Source: Enterobacter hormaechei subsp. xiangfangensis (GTDB lineage Bacteria > Pseudomonadota > Gammaproteobacteria > Enterobacterales > Enterobacteriaceae). From it: 64,000 nt of DNA. The notes below the pieces were generated by a model, which worked only from the letters and a program-made list of their open reading frames with translations, was not told where the DNA came from and did no database searches. Position numbers and translations under genes: made by a program. Of the stretch, positions 55,607 through 64,000 are shown in pieces (the first letter of the stretch is position 1; every line of letters begins with the position of its first letter). The stretch lies in assembly GCF_001729785.1 (NCBI RefSeq), contig NZ_CP017183.1, forward strand, positions 1,178,001 to 1,242,000, given 5' to 3'.

Positions 55607-56595
55607 TTCTTGCGTGACTCCTGAACGAGCAAGACGATGAGGTAAATCCCGCCGAGGCTGACGGTCACCACGCCCACCGGCAGTTGATAAGGCGTAAACA
55701 GCCGCTGGGCGCAGAGATCGGCGGCCAGCAGTAATACTGCACCGCACAGCGCCGCCTGGGTTAATCCCCAGCGCGCGGTGCCGCTAAGTCGCCGCGCGAT
55801 ATGCGGCGCGACAAGGGCAATAAACGAGATCGGCCCGGCGATGGCGGTAGACGCTGCGGTCAGCAAGACCGCCACCAGCATCAGCATCAGGCGCGAGCGC
55901 TCTACGCTCACGCCCAGCGCGCAGGCGCTGTCGTCGCCCATCTCCAGCAGCCGCATGCGCCTGACCAGCAGCAACGCGCCGATAAACATCAGGATAATCA
56001 GCGGCGCGGCGGGCCAGGTTTTTACCCACGTCAGACCGTTGAGGGAACCGGCGTACCACAGCCCGGCGGAGAGTGCGGTTTCCAGCGACGCCTGTAGCAG
56101 AAGCCAGGTGTTAAACGCCATCAGCATCGCGCGGATGCCGATCCCGATGATGATCAGGCGGAAGGTGTCGATGCCGTTGCGCCAGGCCAGGGCCCAGATA
56201 AGCAGGGAGGTGAGAATGCCGCCCGCCATCGCCGTAAAGGTAATGGCCGTGAGATGCTGCCCGAACAGCACCATCGCCACCAGCACGCCGCTCCACGCGC
56301 CGGTATTCAGGCCCATCACGTCCGGGCTGCCGAGGGGGTTACGCATCAGCGACTGGAATATCGCGCCGCTGACGCCAAGTGCTGCGCCAACCAGGATCGC
56401 CATTGCCACGCGCGGCAGTCGCCATTCGGTGACCACCATGGTGATGTTACGCGGCGCGCTGCCGGTGAGAGCGTGAAAGACCTGCGCGAAATCAAGCGTT
56501 ACGGCACCGCTTTGCAGGCTCCAGACCGCCAGCAGCAGACAGGCGACGACCAGCAGGGCGACGCTGGTGAGTAAACGACGGGACGGGGCCATCAT
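55603..56595 (-). CDS. fepG: Ferric enterobactin permease FepG
   Basis: A 330-residue FecCD-family permease with about ten helices. It contains GAALGVSGAIFQSLMRNPLG and AGPISFIALVAPHIARR, family signatures. The ATG at 56595 aligns with E. coli FepG and overlaps the fepD stop. Confidence 0.96.
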   Translation of the reverse strand: MMAPSRRLLTSVALLVVACLLLAVWSLQSGAVTLDFAQVFHALTGSAPRNITMVVTEWRLPRVAMAILVGAALGVSGAIFQSLMRNPLGSPDVMGLNTGAWSGVLVAMVLFGQHLTAITFTAMAGGILTSLLIWALAWRNGIDTFRLIIIGIGIRAMLMAFNTWLLLQASLETALSAGLWYAGSLNGLTWVKTWPAAPLIILMFIGALLLVRRMRLLEMGDDSACALGVSVERSRLMLMLVAVLLTAASTAIAGPISFIALVAPHIARRLSGTARWGLTQAALCGAVLLLAADLCAQRLFTPYQLPVGVVTVSLGGIYLIVLLVQESRKK

Positions 56596-57596
56596 GCGCC
56601 ACCCCCGCGTCTGCGTCGTACCAGGAAGATCAGCACCGGCGCGCCGATAAAGGCGCTGACCACCGAGACACGCAGTTCGCCCGGCACCAGCAGGCGGCCC
56701 AGCACGTCGGCAAATAGCAGCAGGGCAGGGGTCGCCAGCAGCGTTACCGGGAGGGACCAGCGGTGATCCGCCCCCACCAGCCAGCGCGCCATGTGCGGCA
56801 TCATCAGGCCGATAAAGGCAATCGGGCCGACTACGGCGGTCGCGCTGCCGCAAAGCACGGTGATGGCAAGCAGGCCCGTCAGCTGCGTACGCGCCACGCG
56901 GTTGCCGAGAGCGGTCGCGGTGTCACTGCCGAGGCTCAGGCTGTTCAGCGCCCGGCTTAAACAGAGCGCCACGGCGGCAGCGACGCTCGCCGGGATCACC
57001 ACCACTTTTAAGGTTTCAAGGGTACGAATATCCAGCGAACCCGCCTGCCAGAAGCGCAGCTGGTCATACACGTCCGGGTTGAGCAGGGCGATGCCGTTGG
57101 ACAAGCCTTCCAGTACCGCCGCGAGCGCTACGCCCGCCAGCGTTAAGCGTACCGGGCTGAGCTGTCCGCCGCCCTGGCTGCCGGTAAACGCCACCACCAG
57201 CGAGGCGGCCAGCGCGCCGCAGAAGGCCATCACCAGCTGTTCAGACGGAGAGGTGAAACCAAACAGCGCCGCGCCGAGCACAATGGCGAAACTGGCACCA
57301 GAGTTCACGCCGAGAATGCCAGGGTCCGCCAGCGGGTTGCGGGTGAGGGTTTGCATCAGGGCACCGGCAAGGCCGAGCGCACCACCGGCCAGCAGGCCGG
57401 CAAGGGTGCGGGGCAGGCGAGCGTCGAGCACGATGGTGCAGTCGGCGCTCTGACAGGTACCGGATAGCGCATCGACAATAACGGACGCGGGCAGCGGTTT
57501 TGCGCCGACCAGCAGGCTGAGTGCAATCGCAAGGATTAGCAGTAGCAATAAAACGGGCACGGCAAGGGCGCGCACCGCAGAAGAGGAAAACGACAT
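56592..57596 (-). CDS. fepD: Ferric enterobactin permease FepD
   Basis: A 334-residue FecCD permease (GGALGLAGALMQTLTRNPLA; VGPIAFIGLMMPHMARW). The start at 57596 (MSFSSSAVRALAVP) gives the E. coli length. First gene of fepDGC, divergent from entS over a Fur box. Confidence 0.95.
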   Translation of the reverse strand: MSFSSSAVRALAVPVLLLLLILAIALSLLVGAKPLPASVIVDALSGTCQSADCTIVLDARLPRTLAGLLAGGALGLAGALMQTLTRNPLADPGILGVNSGASFAIVLGAALFGFTSPSEQLVMAFCGALAASLVVAFTGSQGGGQLSPVRLTLAGVALAAVLEGLSNGIALLNPDVYDQLRFWQAGSLDIRTLETLKVVVIPASVAAAVALCLSRALNSLSLGSDTATALGNRVARTQLTGLLAITVLCGSATAVVGPIAFIGLMMPHMARWLVGADHRWSLPVTLLATPALLLFADVLGRLLVPGELRVSVVSAFIGAPVLIFLVRRRRGGGA

Positions 57597-57613
57597 AGCA
57601 ACATCCATGATTT

Positions 57614-57632
57614 GATAATGATAGTGATTATC
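57614..57632. promoter_or_regulatory. Fur box between fepD and entS
   Basis: GATAATGATAGTGATTATC is a near-consensus Fur box (GATAATGATAATCATTATC), followed by a partly overlapping TTATCGTTATC. It controls both divergent transcripts. Confidence 0.92.
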
Positions 57633-57704
57633 GTTATCTATCTTATTTGGCTATGTTAGCATGTGCGCCCATGGAATGGGTAGAAATAGACTCAAGGCTT
57701 TGTC

Positions 57705-58952
57705 ATGAATCAAAAATCCTGGCTGCTTAACCTCAGCCTGCTCAAAACACACCCGGCGTATCGCGCCGTTTTTATCGCTCGCTTTATCTCCATTTTGTCC
57801 CTCGGTTTGCTTGGTGTGGCCGTGCCGGTGCAAATCCAGACCATCACTCACTCCAGCTGGCTGGTAGGGCTATCCGTCACCTTAACCGGCGGGGCGATGT
57901 TTATCGGCCTGATGGTGGGCGGCGTGCTGGCGGACCGCTACGAGCGTAAAAAGCTTATCCTGCTGGCGCGCGGCACCTGCGGGGTGGGCTTTGTCGGGCT
58001 GTGTCTGAACGCCATGCTGCCGGAGCCGTCGCTGATGGTGATTTATGCCCTGGGCCTGTGGGACGGCTTTTTTGCCTCGTTAGGCGTGACGGCGCTGCTG
58101 GCGGCCACGCCCGCGCTGGTCGGGCGCGAGAACCTGATGCAGGCGGGGGCGATCACCATGCTCACCGTGCGCCTCGGCTCGGTGATTTCGCCGATGGTGG
58201 GCGGTCTGCTGCTGGCGACCGGCAACGTGGCGTGGAACTACGGCCTTGCCGCAGCCGGAACCTTTATCACCACCCTGACGCTGCTGCGTCTGCCGCTCCT
58301 GCCACCGCCGCCGCAGCCGCGCGAGCATCCGCTGAAGTCCCTGATGGCCGCGATTCGTTTTCTGTTCAGCAACCCGTTAATTGGCGGCATTGCGCTGCTC
58401 GGCGGCCTGCTGACGATGGCGAGCGCCGTGCGCGTGCTGTACCCGGCGCTGGCGGGCGAGTGGCAGATGAGCGCCTCAGAGATTGGCGTGCTGTACGCCG
58501 CCATTCCGCTTGGCGCCGCGTGTGGGGCACTGACCAGCGGCAACCTGGCGCAGAGCGCGAGACCGGGGCTGATCATGCTGGTGGCGACGCTGGCCTCGTT
58601 TATCGCGATTGGTTTCTTCAGCCTGATGCCGGTGTGGGCGCTGGGGGTGATGTGTCTGGTGATTTTTGGCTGGCTGAGCGCGGTCAGCTCGCTTTTACAG
58701 TACACCCTGATCCAGACCCAGACGCCGGAAGGGATGCTCGGGCGCATTAACGGCCTGTGGACCGCGCAGAACGTGACGGGCGATGCAATTGGCGCGGCGA
58801 TCCTCGGCGGGATGGGGGCGATAATGACCCCGGTGGCGTCGGCGAGCAGCAGCGGGTTTGTGTTAGCGATGGTTGGCGCGATCTTACTGGTGACGCTGGT
58901 GGAATTGCGGCGGTTCAGGCAGGAGGTCGCGTTGAACGACGGTGCGGCCTGA
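57705..58952 (+). CDS. entS: Enterobactin exporter EntS
   Basis: A 415-residue MFS exporter that moves enterobactin across the inner membrane. It has about 12 helices, the motif [19 protein letters not shown] and [20 protein letters not shown], matching E. coli EntS in length and sequence. Confidence 0.96.
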   Translation: MNQKSWLLNLSLLKTHPAYRAVFIARFISILSLGLLGVAVPVQIQTITHSSWLVGLSVTLTGGAMFIGLMVGGVLADRYERKKLILLARGTCGVGFVGLCLNAMLPEPSLMVIYALGLWDGFFASLGVTALLAATPALVGRENLMQAGAITMLTVRLGSVISPMVGGLLLATGNVAWNYGLAAAGTFITTLTLLRLPLLPPPPQPREHPLKSLMAAIRFLFSNPLIGGIALLGGLLTMASAVRVLYPALAGEWQMSASEIGVLYAAIPLGAACGALTSGNLAQSARPGLIMLVATLASFIAIGFFSLMPVWALGVMCLVIFGWLSAVSSLLQYTLIQTQTPEGMLGRINGLWTAQNVTGDAIGAAILGGMGAIMTPVASASSSGFVLAMVGAILLVTLVELRRFRQEVALNDGAA

Positions 58953-58953
58953 T

Positions 58954-58989
58954 GCCCTCACCCCGGCCCTCTCCCACGGGGAGAGGGAG
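58954..58989. repeat. Dispersed palindromic repeat, copy 8
   Basis: CCCTCACCCCGGCCCTCTCC followed by CACGGGGAGAGGG in the gap between convergent entS and fepB. Single unit of the family at 7442. Confidence 0.82.
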
Positions 58990-58998
58990 GAAAAATGC

Positions 58999-59958
58999 CT
59001 ACTTAAACAACGCATTCAATCTGTCTAACACCAGCATCGCGCTGTAATAATCCAGGCGGAACGTCTCCGTTCCCAGCGCCCAGACGCGCTTGTTCTTCAC
59101 CGACGGCAGATGCGCCAGCAGCGGATTGGCGTAAATCGCATTCACGTCTTTCTGGTCGCCGGCAAACACGAACAGTCCTTCGCCGTTCAGCCCCGTCGCC
59201 AGATTTTCTCCACCCAGCTGAATAATGTCGTGGCGCTTGCCCTGGCTTGTTGAGGTCTGCAAACCGGCAGGCAGGTCCGCCAGCGTAAAGCCCAGCTGGT
59301 GCAGCAGCTTGCCCTGCGCGGAGTCTGTCGTCCACAGGTTCGCCGTGTGTGCCGCGGCGGTGTAAACGATGGCGTTCACCGGCTGTGGCGGCAGCTTCAT
59401 CTGCTGCTTCACCTGGGCGAGCTGTTTATCGAAGGCAGCGATGCGCTCTGCGGCCTGTGTCTCCTGCCCGGTGATCGTCCCCAGCTGGGTCAGCAGTTCC
59501 TGCCAGCTTTTGTCGTCGTAATTGATGATAAGCGTCGGCGCGATGGCGGAAAGCTGATCGTAGAGCGCAAGCGCGGAATCCCCGCCGGTGGCGCTGATCA
59601 AAATCAGGTCCGGCATCTGGGCCGCGACCGCTTCGGCGCTCGGCTCGCCGATGTACAGCCGGGCAACCTTACGCTGCTTCGCGATATCGCCCCACTGACG
59701 TAAAAAGCCCTGCGCATCCGCCACGCGGTTGTTCGGCGTGGTCGCTCCGCTGGCAATGACCGGCGCGTCAATGGCCAGCAGGGAGCCGGTTAAGGTCACG
59801 CTGGTGGAGACAATGCGCGTCGGTTTGCTCTCAAGCGTGTGAACGCCGCGGCTGTCGGAGACCTGGCGCGGCCAGTCGTCGGCGGCGGCTGAGGTTAGTC
59901 CTAAAACAAAAAGTCCTGTTAAAAGAAGGGCATTGCGGCAAACGGCAGCGATTTTCAC
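58999..59958 (-). CDS. fepB: Periplasmic ferric-enterobactin binding protein FepB
   Basis: A 319-residue class III binding protein with a signal peptide (to about residue 26, ending SAAA). [20 protein letters not shown] and [19 protein letters not shown] are typical. It passes ferric enterobactin to FepDGC. Divergent from entC over Fur-type sites. Confidence 0.95.
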   Translation of the reverse strand: MKIAAVCRNALLLTGLFVLGLTSAAADDWPRQVSDSRGVHTLESKPTRIVSTSVTLTGSLLAIDAPVIASGATTPNNRVADAQGFLRQWGDIAKQRKVARLYIGEPSAEAVAAQMPDLILISATGGDSALALYDQLSAIAPTLIINYDDKSWQELLTQLGTITGQETQAAERIAAFDKQLAQVKQQMKLPPQPVNAIVYTAAAHTANLWTTDSAQGKLLHQLGFTLADLPAGLQTSTSQGKRHDIIQLGGENLATGLNGEGLFVFAGDQKDVNAIYANPLLAHLPSVKNKRVWALGTETFRLDYYSAMLVLDRLNALFK

Positions 59959-60100
59959 AGAGCGGCATCCTGATTTTATTGAAGATAATGCTTCTCATTT
60001 TCATGGCTGTAGGGAAGGGATGCAAGCGTTTGTCGCACAAGTTATTTGCCCGACGGTTGACAGCGGGGCGATGTGGGATTAGGTTAGCCGACGAAAATAT

Positions 60101-60119
60101 AAATGATAATCATTATTGC
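60101..60119. promoter_or_regulatory. Fur box of entCEBA (and fepB)
   Basis: AAATGATAATCATTATTGC contains the core Fur palindrome GATAATCATTAT, 27 bases before entC. A weaker GAAGATAATGCTTCTCATT at about 59981-60000 is nearer fepB and may be a second site. Confidence 0.88.
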
Positions 60120-60146
60120 TTCTTTTATCATTTTAAGGAGGATGAT

Positions 60147-61322
60147 ATGGACACGTCCCTGGCTGAGGAAGTTCAGCACACCGCGACTACGCTGCAAGCA
60201 GATAGCTTTTTCTTTATGTCGCCTTACCGCAGTTTTACCACGTCCGGCTGTTTTGCCCGTTTTTCTGAACCCGCCGTCGGCGGTGACGATCCGGCGGGTC
60301 CCTTTCAGCAGAAATTAGCTCAGGCTTTCCGGAATGCGAAAAACAGCGGCATTGCCCATCCGGTGATGGTAGGGGCGATCCCCTTCGATACCCGCAAACC
60401 GTCATCGCTGTTTATTCCGCAACGCTGGCAAACCTTCTCCCGCCCGGCGCGTCAGCAGTCCGCACGCTACGCCTCCGGCGCGCAGACGCTGAACGTGCAA
60501 CAACGCACCGAGATCCCGCCGCAGCCGATTTTCGAGGAGATGGTGGCCCGCGCCGCGTCGCTCACAGCCACGCCGCAGGTGAATAAGGTGGTGCTGTCGC
60601 GCCTGATTGATATTGCCACCGACAAACAGATTGATAGCAGCGCGCTGATGGAGCGTCTTATCGCCCAGAACCCGGCGAGCTTTAACTTCCACGTACCGCT
60701 GGAAGACGGCGGCGTGCTGCTGGGCGCCAGCCCGGAACTGCTGCTGCGTAAAGAGGGCGCGCACTTTAGTTCGCTGCCGCTGGCGGGCTCTGCGCGCCGT
60801 CAGCCGGACGATGTGCTGGATCGCGAAGCGGGCACTAAGCTGCTGGCCTCCGAAAAAGACCGTCACGAGCACGACCTGGTAACCCAGGCGATGAAAACCA
60901 TTCTGGAACCGCGCAGCCATCATTTGAGCATGCCGGCTTCCCCGCAGCTCATTACCACCCCAACGCTGTGGCATCTGGCCACGCCGGTTGAGGGTGACGC
61001 GCGTGAAAACGAGAACGCCCTGACGCTGGCCTGCCTGCTGCACCCGACCCCGGCCCTGAGCGGTTTCCCGCATCAGGCGGCAAAAGAACTCATTGCCGAG
61101 CTGGAGCCCTTCGACCGCGAACTGTTCGGCGGCATTGTTGGCTGGTGCGACAGCGAAGGTAACGGCGAGTGGGTGGTAACTATCCGCTGCGCGCGGCTGC
61201 ATCAAAATACCGTTCGCCTGTTTGCCGGCGCGGGCATTGTGCCTGCTTCCTCCCCGGTGGGCGAGTGGCGCGAGACGGGCGTGAAGCTCTCCACCATGCT
61301 CAACGTGTTTGGTTTGCACTAA
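60147..61322 (+). CDS. entC: Isochorismate synthase EntC
   Basis: A 391-residue chorismate-utilising enzyme that converts chorismate to isochorismate, the first step of dihydroxybenzoate synthesis. Signature segments are [22 protein letters not shown] and [16 protein letters not shown]. The ATG at 60147, after AAGGAGG, gives the E. coli length. First gene of entCEBA. Confidence 0.96.
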   Translation: MDTSLAEEVQHTATTLQADSFFFMSPYRSFTTSGCFARFSEPAVGGDDPAGPFQQKLAQAFRNAKNSGIAHPVMVGAIPFDTRKPSSLFIPQRWQTFSRPARQQSARYASGAQTLNVQQRTEIPPQPIFEEMVARAASLTATPQVNKVVLSRLIDIATDKQIDSSALMERLIAQNPASFNFHVPLEDGGVLLGASPELLLRKEGAHFSSLPLAGSARRQPDDVLDREAGTKLLASEKDRHEHDLVTQAMKTILEPRSHHLSMPASPQLITTPTLWHLATPVEGDARENENALTLACLLHPTPALSGFPHQAAKELIAELEPFDRELFGGIVGWCDSEGNGEWVVTIRCARLHQNTVRLFAGAGIVPASSPVGEWRETGVKLSTMLNVFGLH

Positions 61323-61331
61323 GGAATACTC

Positions 61332-62942
61332 ATGACCATCCCTTTTACCCGCTGGCCTGAGGATTTTGCCCGGCGCTACCGTGAAAAAGGCTACTGGCAG
61401 GATCTGCCGCTGACCCACATCCTGACGGACCATGCGGACAGCGATGCGGTCGCGATAATTGACGGCGATCGCCGCATTACCTACCGCGCGTTTAATCAGG
61501 CGGTGACGAATCTGGCGTCCGCCCTTCAGGCGCAGGGGCTGCATCGCGGCGAGACCGCGCTGGTGCAGCTCGGCAACGTGGCCGAGTTCTACATCACCTT
61601 CTTCGCGCTACTGCAAATCGGCGTCGCGCCGGTCAACGCGCTCTTTAGCCATCAGCGCAGTGAACTCAACGCCTACGCGGAGCAGATCAAACCCGCCGTA
61701 CTGATTGCCGATCGCGACCACGCGCTGTTCTCGGGCGATGATTTTCTCAACACCTTTGTGGATGCGCATCGCTCGGTACGCGTTGTGCTGCTACGCGGCG
61801 ATAAGGGCGAACACGCGCTGGAGGCGGCGATTTCACGCCCGGCGGACAATTTCATCCCGAACCCGACGCCCGCCGACGAAGTGGCGTTCTTCCAGCTCTC
61901 CGGCGGCAGCACCGGCACGCCGAAGCTGATCCCGCGTACGCACAACGACTACGACTACAGCATTCGCCGCAGCAACGAAATCTGCGGTATCACTGCGCAC
62001 ACCCGCTATCTGAACGCGCTTCCCGCGGCGCACAACTACGCCATGAGTTCGCCGGGATCGTTAGGCGTTTTCACGGCGGGCGGCTGCGTGGTGCTGGCGA
62101 ACGATCCGAGCGCCACGCTCTGCTTCCCGCTGATTGAGCAGCATCAGATCAACGTCACCTCGCTGGTGCCGCCCGCGGTCAGCCTGTGGTTGCAGGCGAT
62201 TGCCGACGGCGCGGGGAACGCCCAGCTGAAATCCCTCGAACTGCTCCAGGTAGGCGGCGCACGTCTCTCCGCCACGCTTGCGGCGCGCATTCCGGCGGAA
62301 ATTGGCTGCCAGCTTCAGCAGGTGTTTGGCATGGCGGAAGGGCTGGTGAACTACACCGCCCTCGACGATGCGCCGGAGCGCATCATCAATACCCAGGGCC
62401 GCCCGATGTGCCCGGACGATGAAGTGTGGGTGGCGGATGAGGACGGCAACCCGCTGCCGCGCGGGGAAGTCGGGCGTCTGATGACGCGCGGCCCGTATAC
62501 CTTCCGCGGCTATTTCAACAGCCCGGAACACAACGCCAGCGCCTTTGATGCCAACGGTTTCTACTGCTCGGGCGATCTGATCGCCATCGACGAGCAGGGT
62601 TACATCACCGTGCAGGGGCGCGAGAAAGATCAGATCAACCGCGGTGGCGAGAAGATCGCCGCCGAAGAGATCGAAAACCTGCTGCTGCGCCACGACGCGG
62701 TGATCCACGCCGCGCTGGTGAGCATGGAGGACAGCCTGCTGGGCGAAAAAAGCTGCGCGTACCTGGTGGTGAAACAGCCCCTGCGCGCGGTGGAGGTGCG
62801 ACGCTTCCTGCGCGAGCAGGGCGTTGCCGAATTTAAGCTGCCGGACCGCGTGGAGAGCGTGGATGCGCTTCCGCTCACGCCGGTCGGCAAAGTTGATAAG
62901 AAACAGTTGCGCCTGTGGCTTGCTGAACGCGCCCGGGGCTGA
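61332..62942 (+). CDS. entE: 2,3-dihydroxybenzoate-AMP ligase EntE
   Basis: A 536-residue adenylating enzyme that activates dihydroxybenzoate and loads it on EntB. Motifs: [34 protein letters not shown] and the C-terminal lysine region [13 protein letters not shown]. It begins 9 bases after entC. Confidence 0.97.
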   Translation: MTIPFTRWPEDFARRYREKGYWQDLPLTHILTDHADSDAVAIIDGDRRITYRAFNQAVTNLASALQAQGLHRGETALVQLGNVAEFYITFFALLQIGVAPVNALFSHQRSELNAYAEQIKPAVLIADRDHALFSGDDFLNTFVDAHRSVRVVLLRGDKGEHALEAAISRPADNFIPNPTPADEVAFFQLSGGSTGTPKLIPRTHNDYDYSIRRSNEICGITAHTRYLNALPAAHNYAMSSPGSLGVFTAGGCVVLANDPSATLCFPLIEQHQINVTSLVPPAVSLWLQAIADGAGNAQLKSLELLQVGGARLSATLAARIPAEIGCQLQQVFGMAEGLVNYTALDDAPERIINTQGRPMCPDDEVWVADEDGNPLPRGEVGRLMTRGPYTFRGYFNSPEHNASAFDANGFYCSGDLIAIDEQGYITVQGREKDQINRGGEKIAAEEIENLLLRHDAVIHAALVSMEDSLLGEKSCAYLVVKQPLRAVEVRRFLREQGVAEFKLPDRVESVDALPLTPVGKVDKKQLRLWLAERARG

Positions 62943-62952
62943 GGAACAGAGA

Positions 62953-63807
62953 ATGGCCATTCCAAAATTAACCGCATACGCGCTGCCAACCGCCGCCGAA
63001 CTGCCGACCAGTAAAGTGAACTGGGCGTTTGAACCGGAGCGCGCCGCGCTGCTGATCCACGATATGCAGGAGTACTTCCTGAACTTCTGGGGCGAAAATA
63101 GCGACATGATGCAGCAGGTAGTGGCGAACATCGCTAAACTGCGCGCGTACTGCAAAGAGCACAATATTCCGGTGTACTACACCGCGCAGCCGAAAGATCA
63201 GAGCGATGAAGACCGTGCCCTGCTGAACGACATGTGGGGGCCGGGCCTGACCCGTTCGCCGGAGCAGCAGCGCATCGTCGCTGAGCTGACCCCGGATGAA
63301 GCGGACACCGTGCTGGTGAAGTGGCGCTACAGCGCGTTTCACCGCTCGCCGCTGGAGCAGATGCTGAAAGAGACCGGGCGCAACCAGCTTTTGATCACCG
63401 GCGTATACGCCCACATCGGCTGCATGACCACCGCCACCGACGCCTTTATGCGCGACATTAAACCGTTCTTTATCGCCGACGCGCTGGCGGATTTCACCCG
63501 CGACGAGCACCTGATGTCGCTGAAATACGTGGCAGGGCGTTCGGGCCGCGTGGTGATGACCGACGAGCTGCTGCCGTCCGTTCCGGCAACGAAAGCCGCG
63601 CTGCGTGAGCTGATCCTGCCGCTGCTGGACGAGTCCGACGAGCCGATGGATGATGAAAACCTGATCGACTATGGTCTGGATTCAGTACGGATGATGGCGC
63701 TCGCCGCCCGCTGGCGCAAAGTGCACGGCGACATTGATTTCGTGATGCTGGCAAAAAATCCGACCCTCGATGCCTGGTGGGCGCTGCTCTCCCGCGAGGT
63801 GAAGTGA
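62953..63807 (+). CDS. entB: Isochorismatase / aryl carrier protein EntB
   Basis: A 284-residue two-domain protein. Residues 1-205 are the isochorismatase (LLIHDMQEYFLNFWG, GVYAHIGCMTTATDAFMRDI), and the C-terminal aryl carrier domain has Ser244 in DYGLDSVRMM for the phosphopantetheine arm added by EntD. It begins 10 bases after entE; its stop overlaps the entA start by one base. Confidence 0.97.
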   Translation: MAIPKLTAYALPTAAELPTSKVNWAFEPERAALLIHDMQEYFLNFWGENSDMMQQVVANIAKLRAYCKEHNIPVYYTAQPKDQSDEDRALLNDMWGPGLTRSPEQQRIVAELTPDEADTVLVKWRYSAFHRSPLEQMLKETGRNQLLITGVYAHIGCMTTATDAFMRDIKPFFIADALADFTRDEHLMSLKYVAGRSGRVVMTDELLPSVPATKAALRELILPLLDESDEPMDDENLIDYGLDSVRMMALAARWRKVHGDIDFVMLAKNPTLDAWWALLSREVK

Positions 63808-64000
63808 TGGCTTTTGATTTTACCGGTAAAACCGTCTGGGTGACGGGCGCGGGTAAGGGCATTGGCTATGCGACCGCGCTGGCATTTGTGGAGGCCGGGG
63901 CGCAGGTGACCGGGTTCGATCTGGCTTTCCCTCACGGCGAATATCCGTTTGCTACCGAAACGCTGGACGTGGCGGATGCGGCGCAGGCGAGTGACGTCTG
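63807..64000 (+). CDS. entA: 2,3-dihydro-2,3-dihydroxybenzoate dehydrogenase EntA (5' part)
   Basis: The first 64 codons of EntA, cut by the window edge. It opens MAFDFTGKTVWVTGAGKGIG with the short-chain dehydrogenase NAD motif TGAGKGIGYATA. It oxidises the EntB product to 2,3-dihydroxybenzoate. The enterobactin operon continues to the right. Confidence 0.96.
   Translation, partial: MAFDFTGKTVWVTGAGKGIGYATALAFVEAGAQVTGFDLAFPHGEYPFATETLDVADAAQASDV

Overview
The window is a 64 kb piece of a GC-rich (about 57%) enterobacterial chromosome. The closest fit is Enterobacter (E. cloacae complex or a near relative). Two things point there: the E. coli-like order ybdG–nfsB–ybdF … ybdJ–ybdK … entD–fepA–fes–ybdZ–entF–fepCGD–entS–fepB–entCEBA, and the presence of ramR–romA–ramA, budABC and sitABCD, which E. 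coli K-12 lacks. No rRNA, tRNA, CRISPR array or complete insertion sequence was seen. The window starts inside ybdG and ends inside entA.

Layout. 1-4.0 kb: ybdG end, an MFS exporter divergent from an XRE-type regulator over a perfect operator-like palindrome, and a toxin-antitoxin locus whose toxin is broken. 4.0-7.4 kb: nfsB, ybdF and the ramR/romA/ramA multidrug-regulation locus with a RamR box. 7.5-11.6 kb: a FhuA/FoxA-type TonB receptor divergent from an exported Fes-like esterase over a Fur-like box, then ybdJ. 11.6-21.2 kb: a 36-residue membrane protein, a P-type cation ATPase, an RND efflux pair, ybdK and a ketopantoate-reductase-like gene. 21.2-23.4 kb: a small, more AT-rich island carrying an orphan type VI secretion module (hcp, a Tlde1-like L,D-transpeptidase-fold effector and a probable periplasmic immunity protein), bordered by decayed second copies of ybdK and the reductase gene. 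23.6-29.9 kb: queH, budR/budABC (acetoin and 2,3-butanediol) and a cold-shock-domain protein. 29.9-34.9 kb: a peptide/nickel-type ABC importer. 35-42.7 kb: a GNAT gene, betAIBT (choline to betaine) and an intact HigB/HigA-like module behind a near-perfect LexA box. 42.7-46.3 kb: sitABCD (Mn/Fe uptake) behind Fur and tandem MntR boxes. 46.1-64 kb: the enterobactin locus.

How the genes work together. Iron acquisition dominates: enterobactin synthesis (entCEBA, entD, entF, ybdZ), export (entS), uptake (fepA, fepB, fepCGD) and hydrolysis (fes), joined by sitABCD and the receptor/esterase pair. All are preceded by Fur-like palindromes. Stress and envelope defence is the second theme: RamRA, RND and MFS pumps, and betaine synthesis. 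Accessory DNA is limited to the T6SS module and toxin-antitoxin loci in different states of decay.

Two dispersed palindrome families fill many intergenic gaps: eight copies of a CCCTCACCC/CTCTCCC repeat and three REP-type elements. All functional names come from reading protein sequences by eye against known families; no database search was run.
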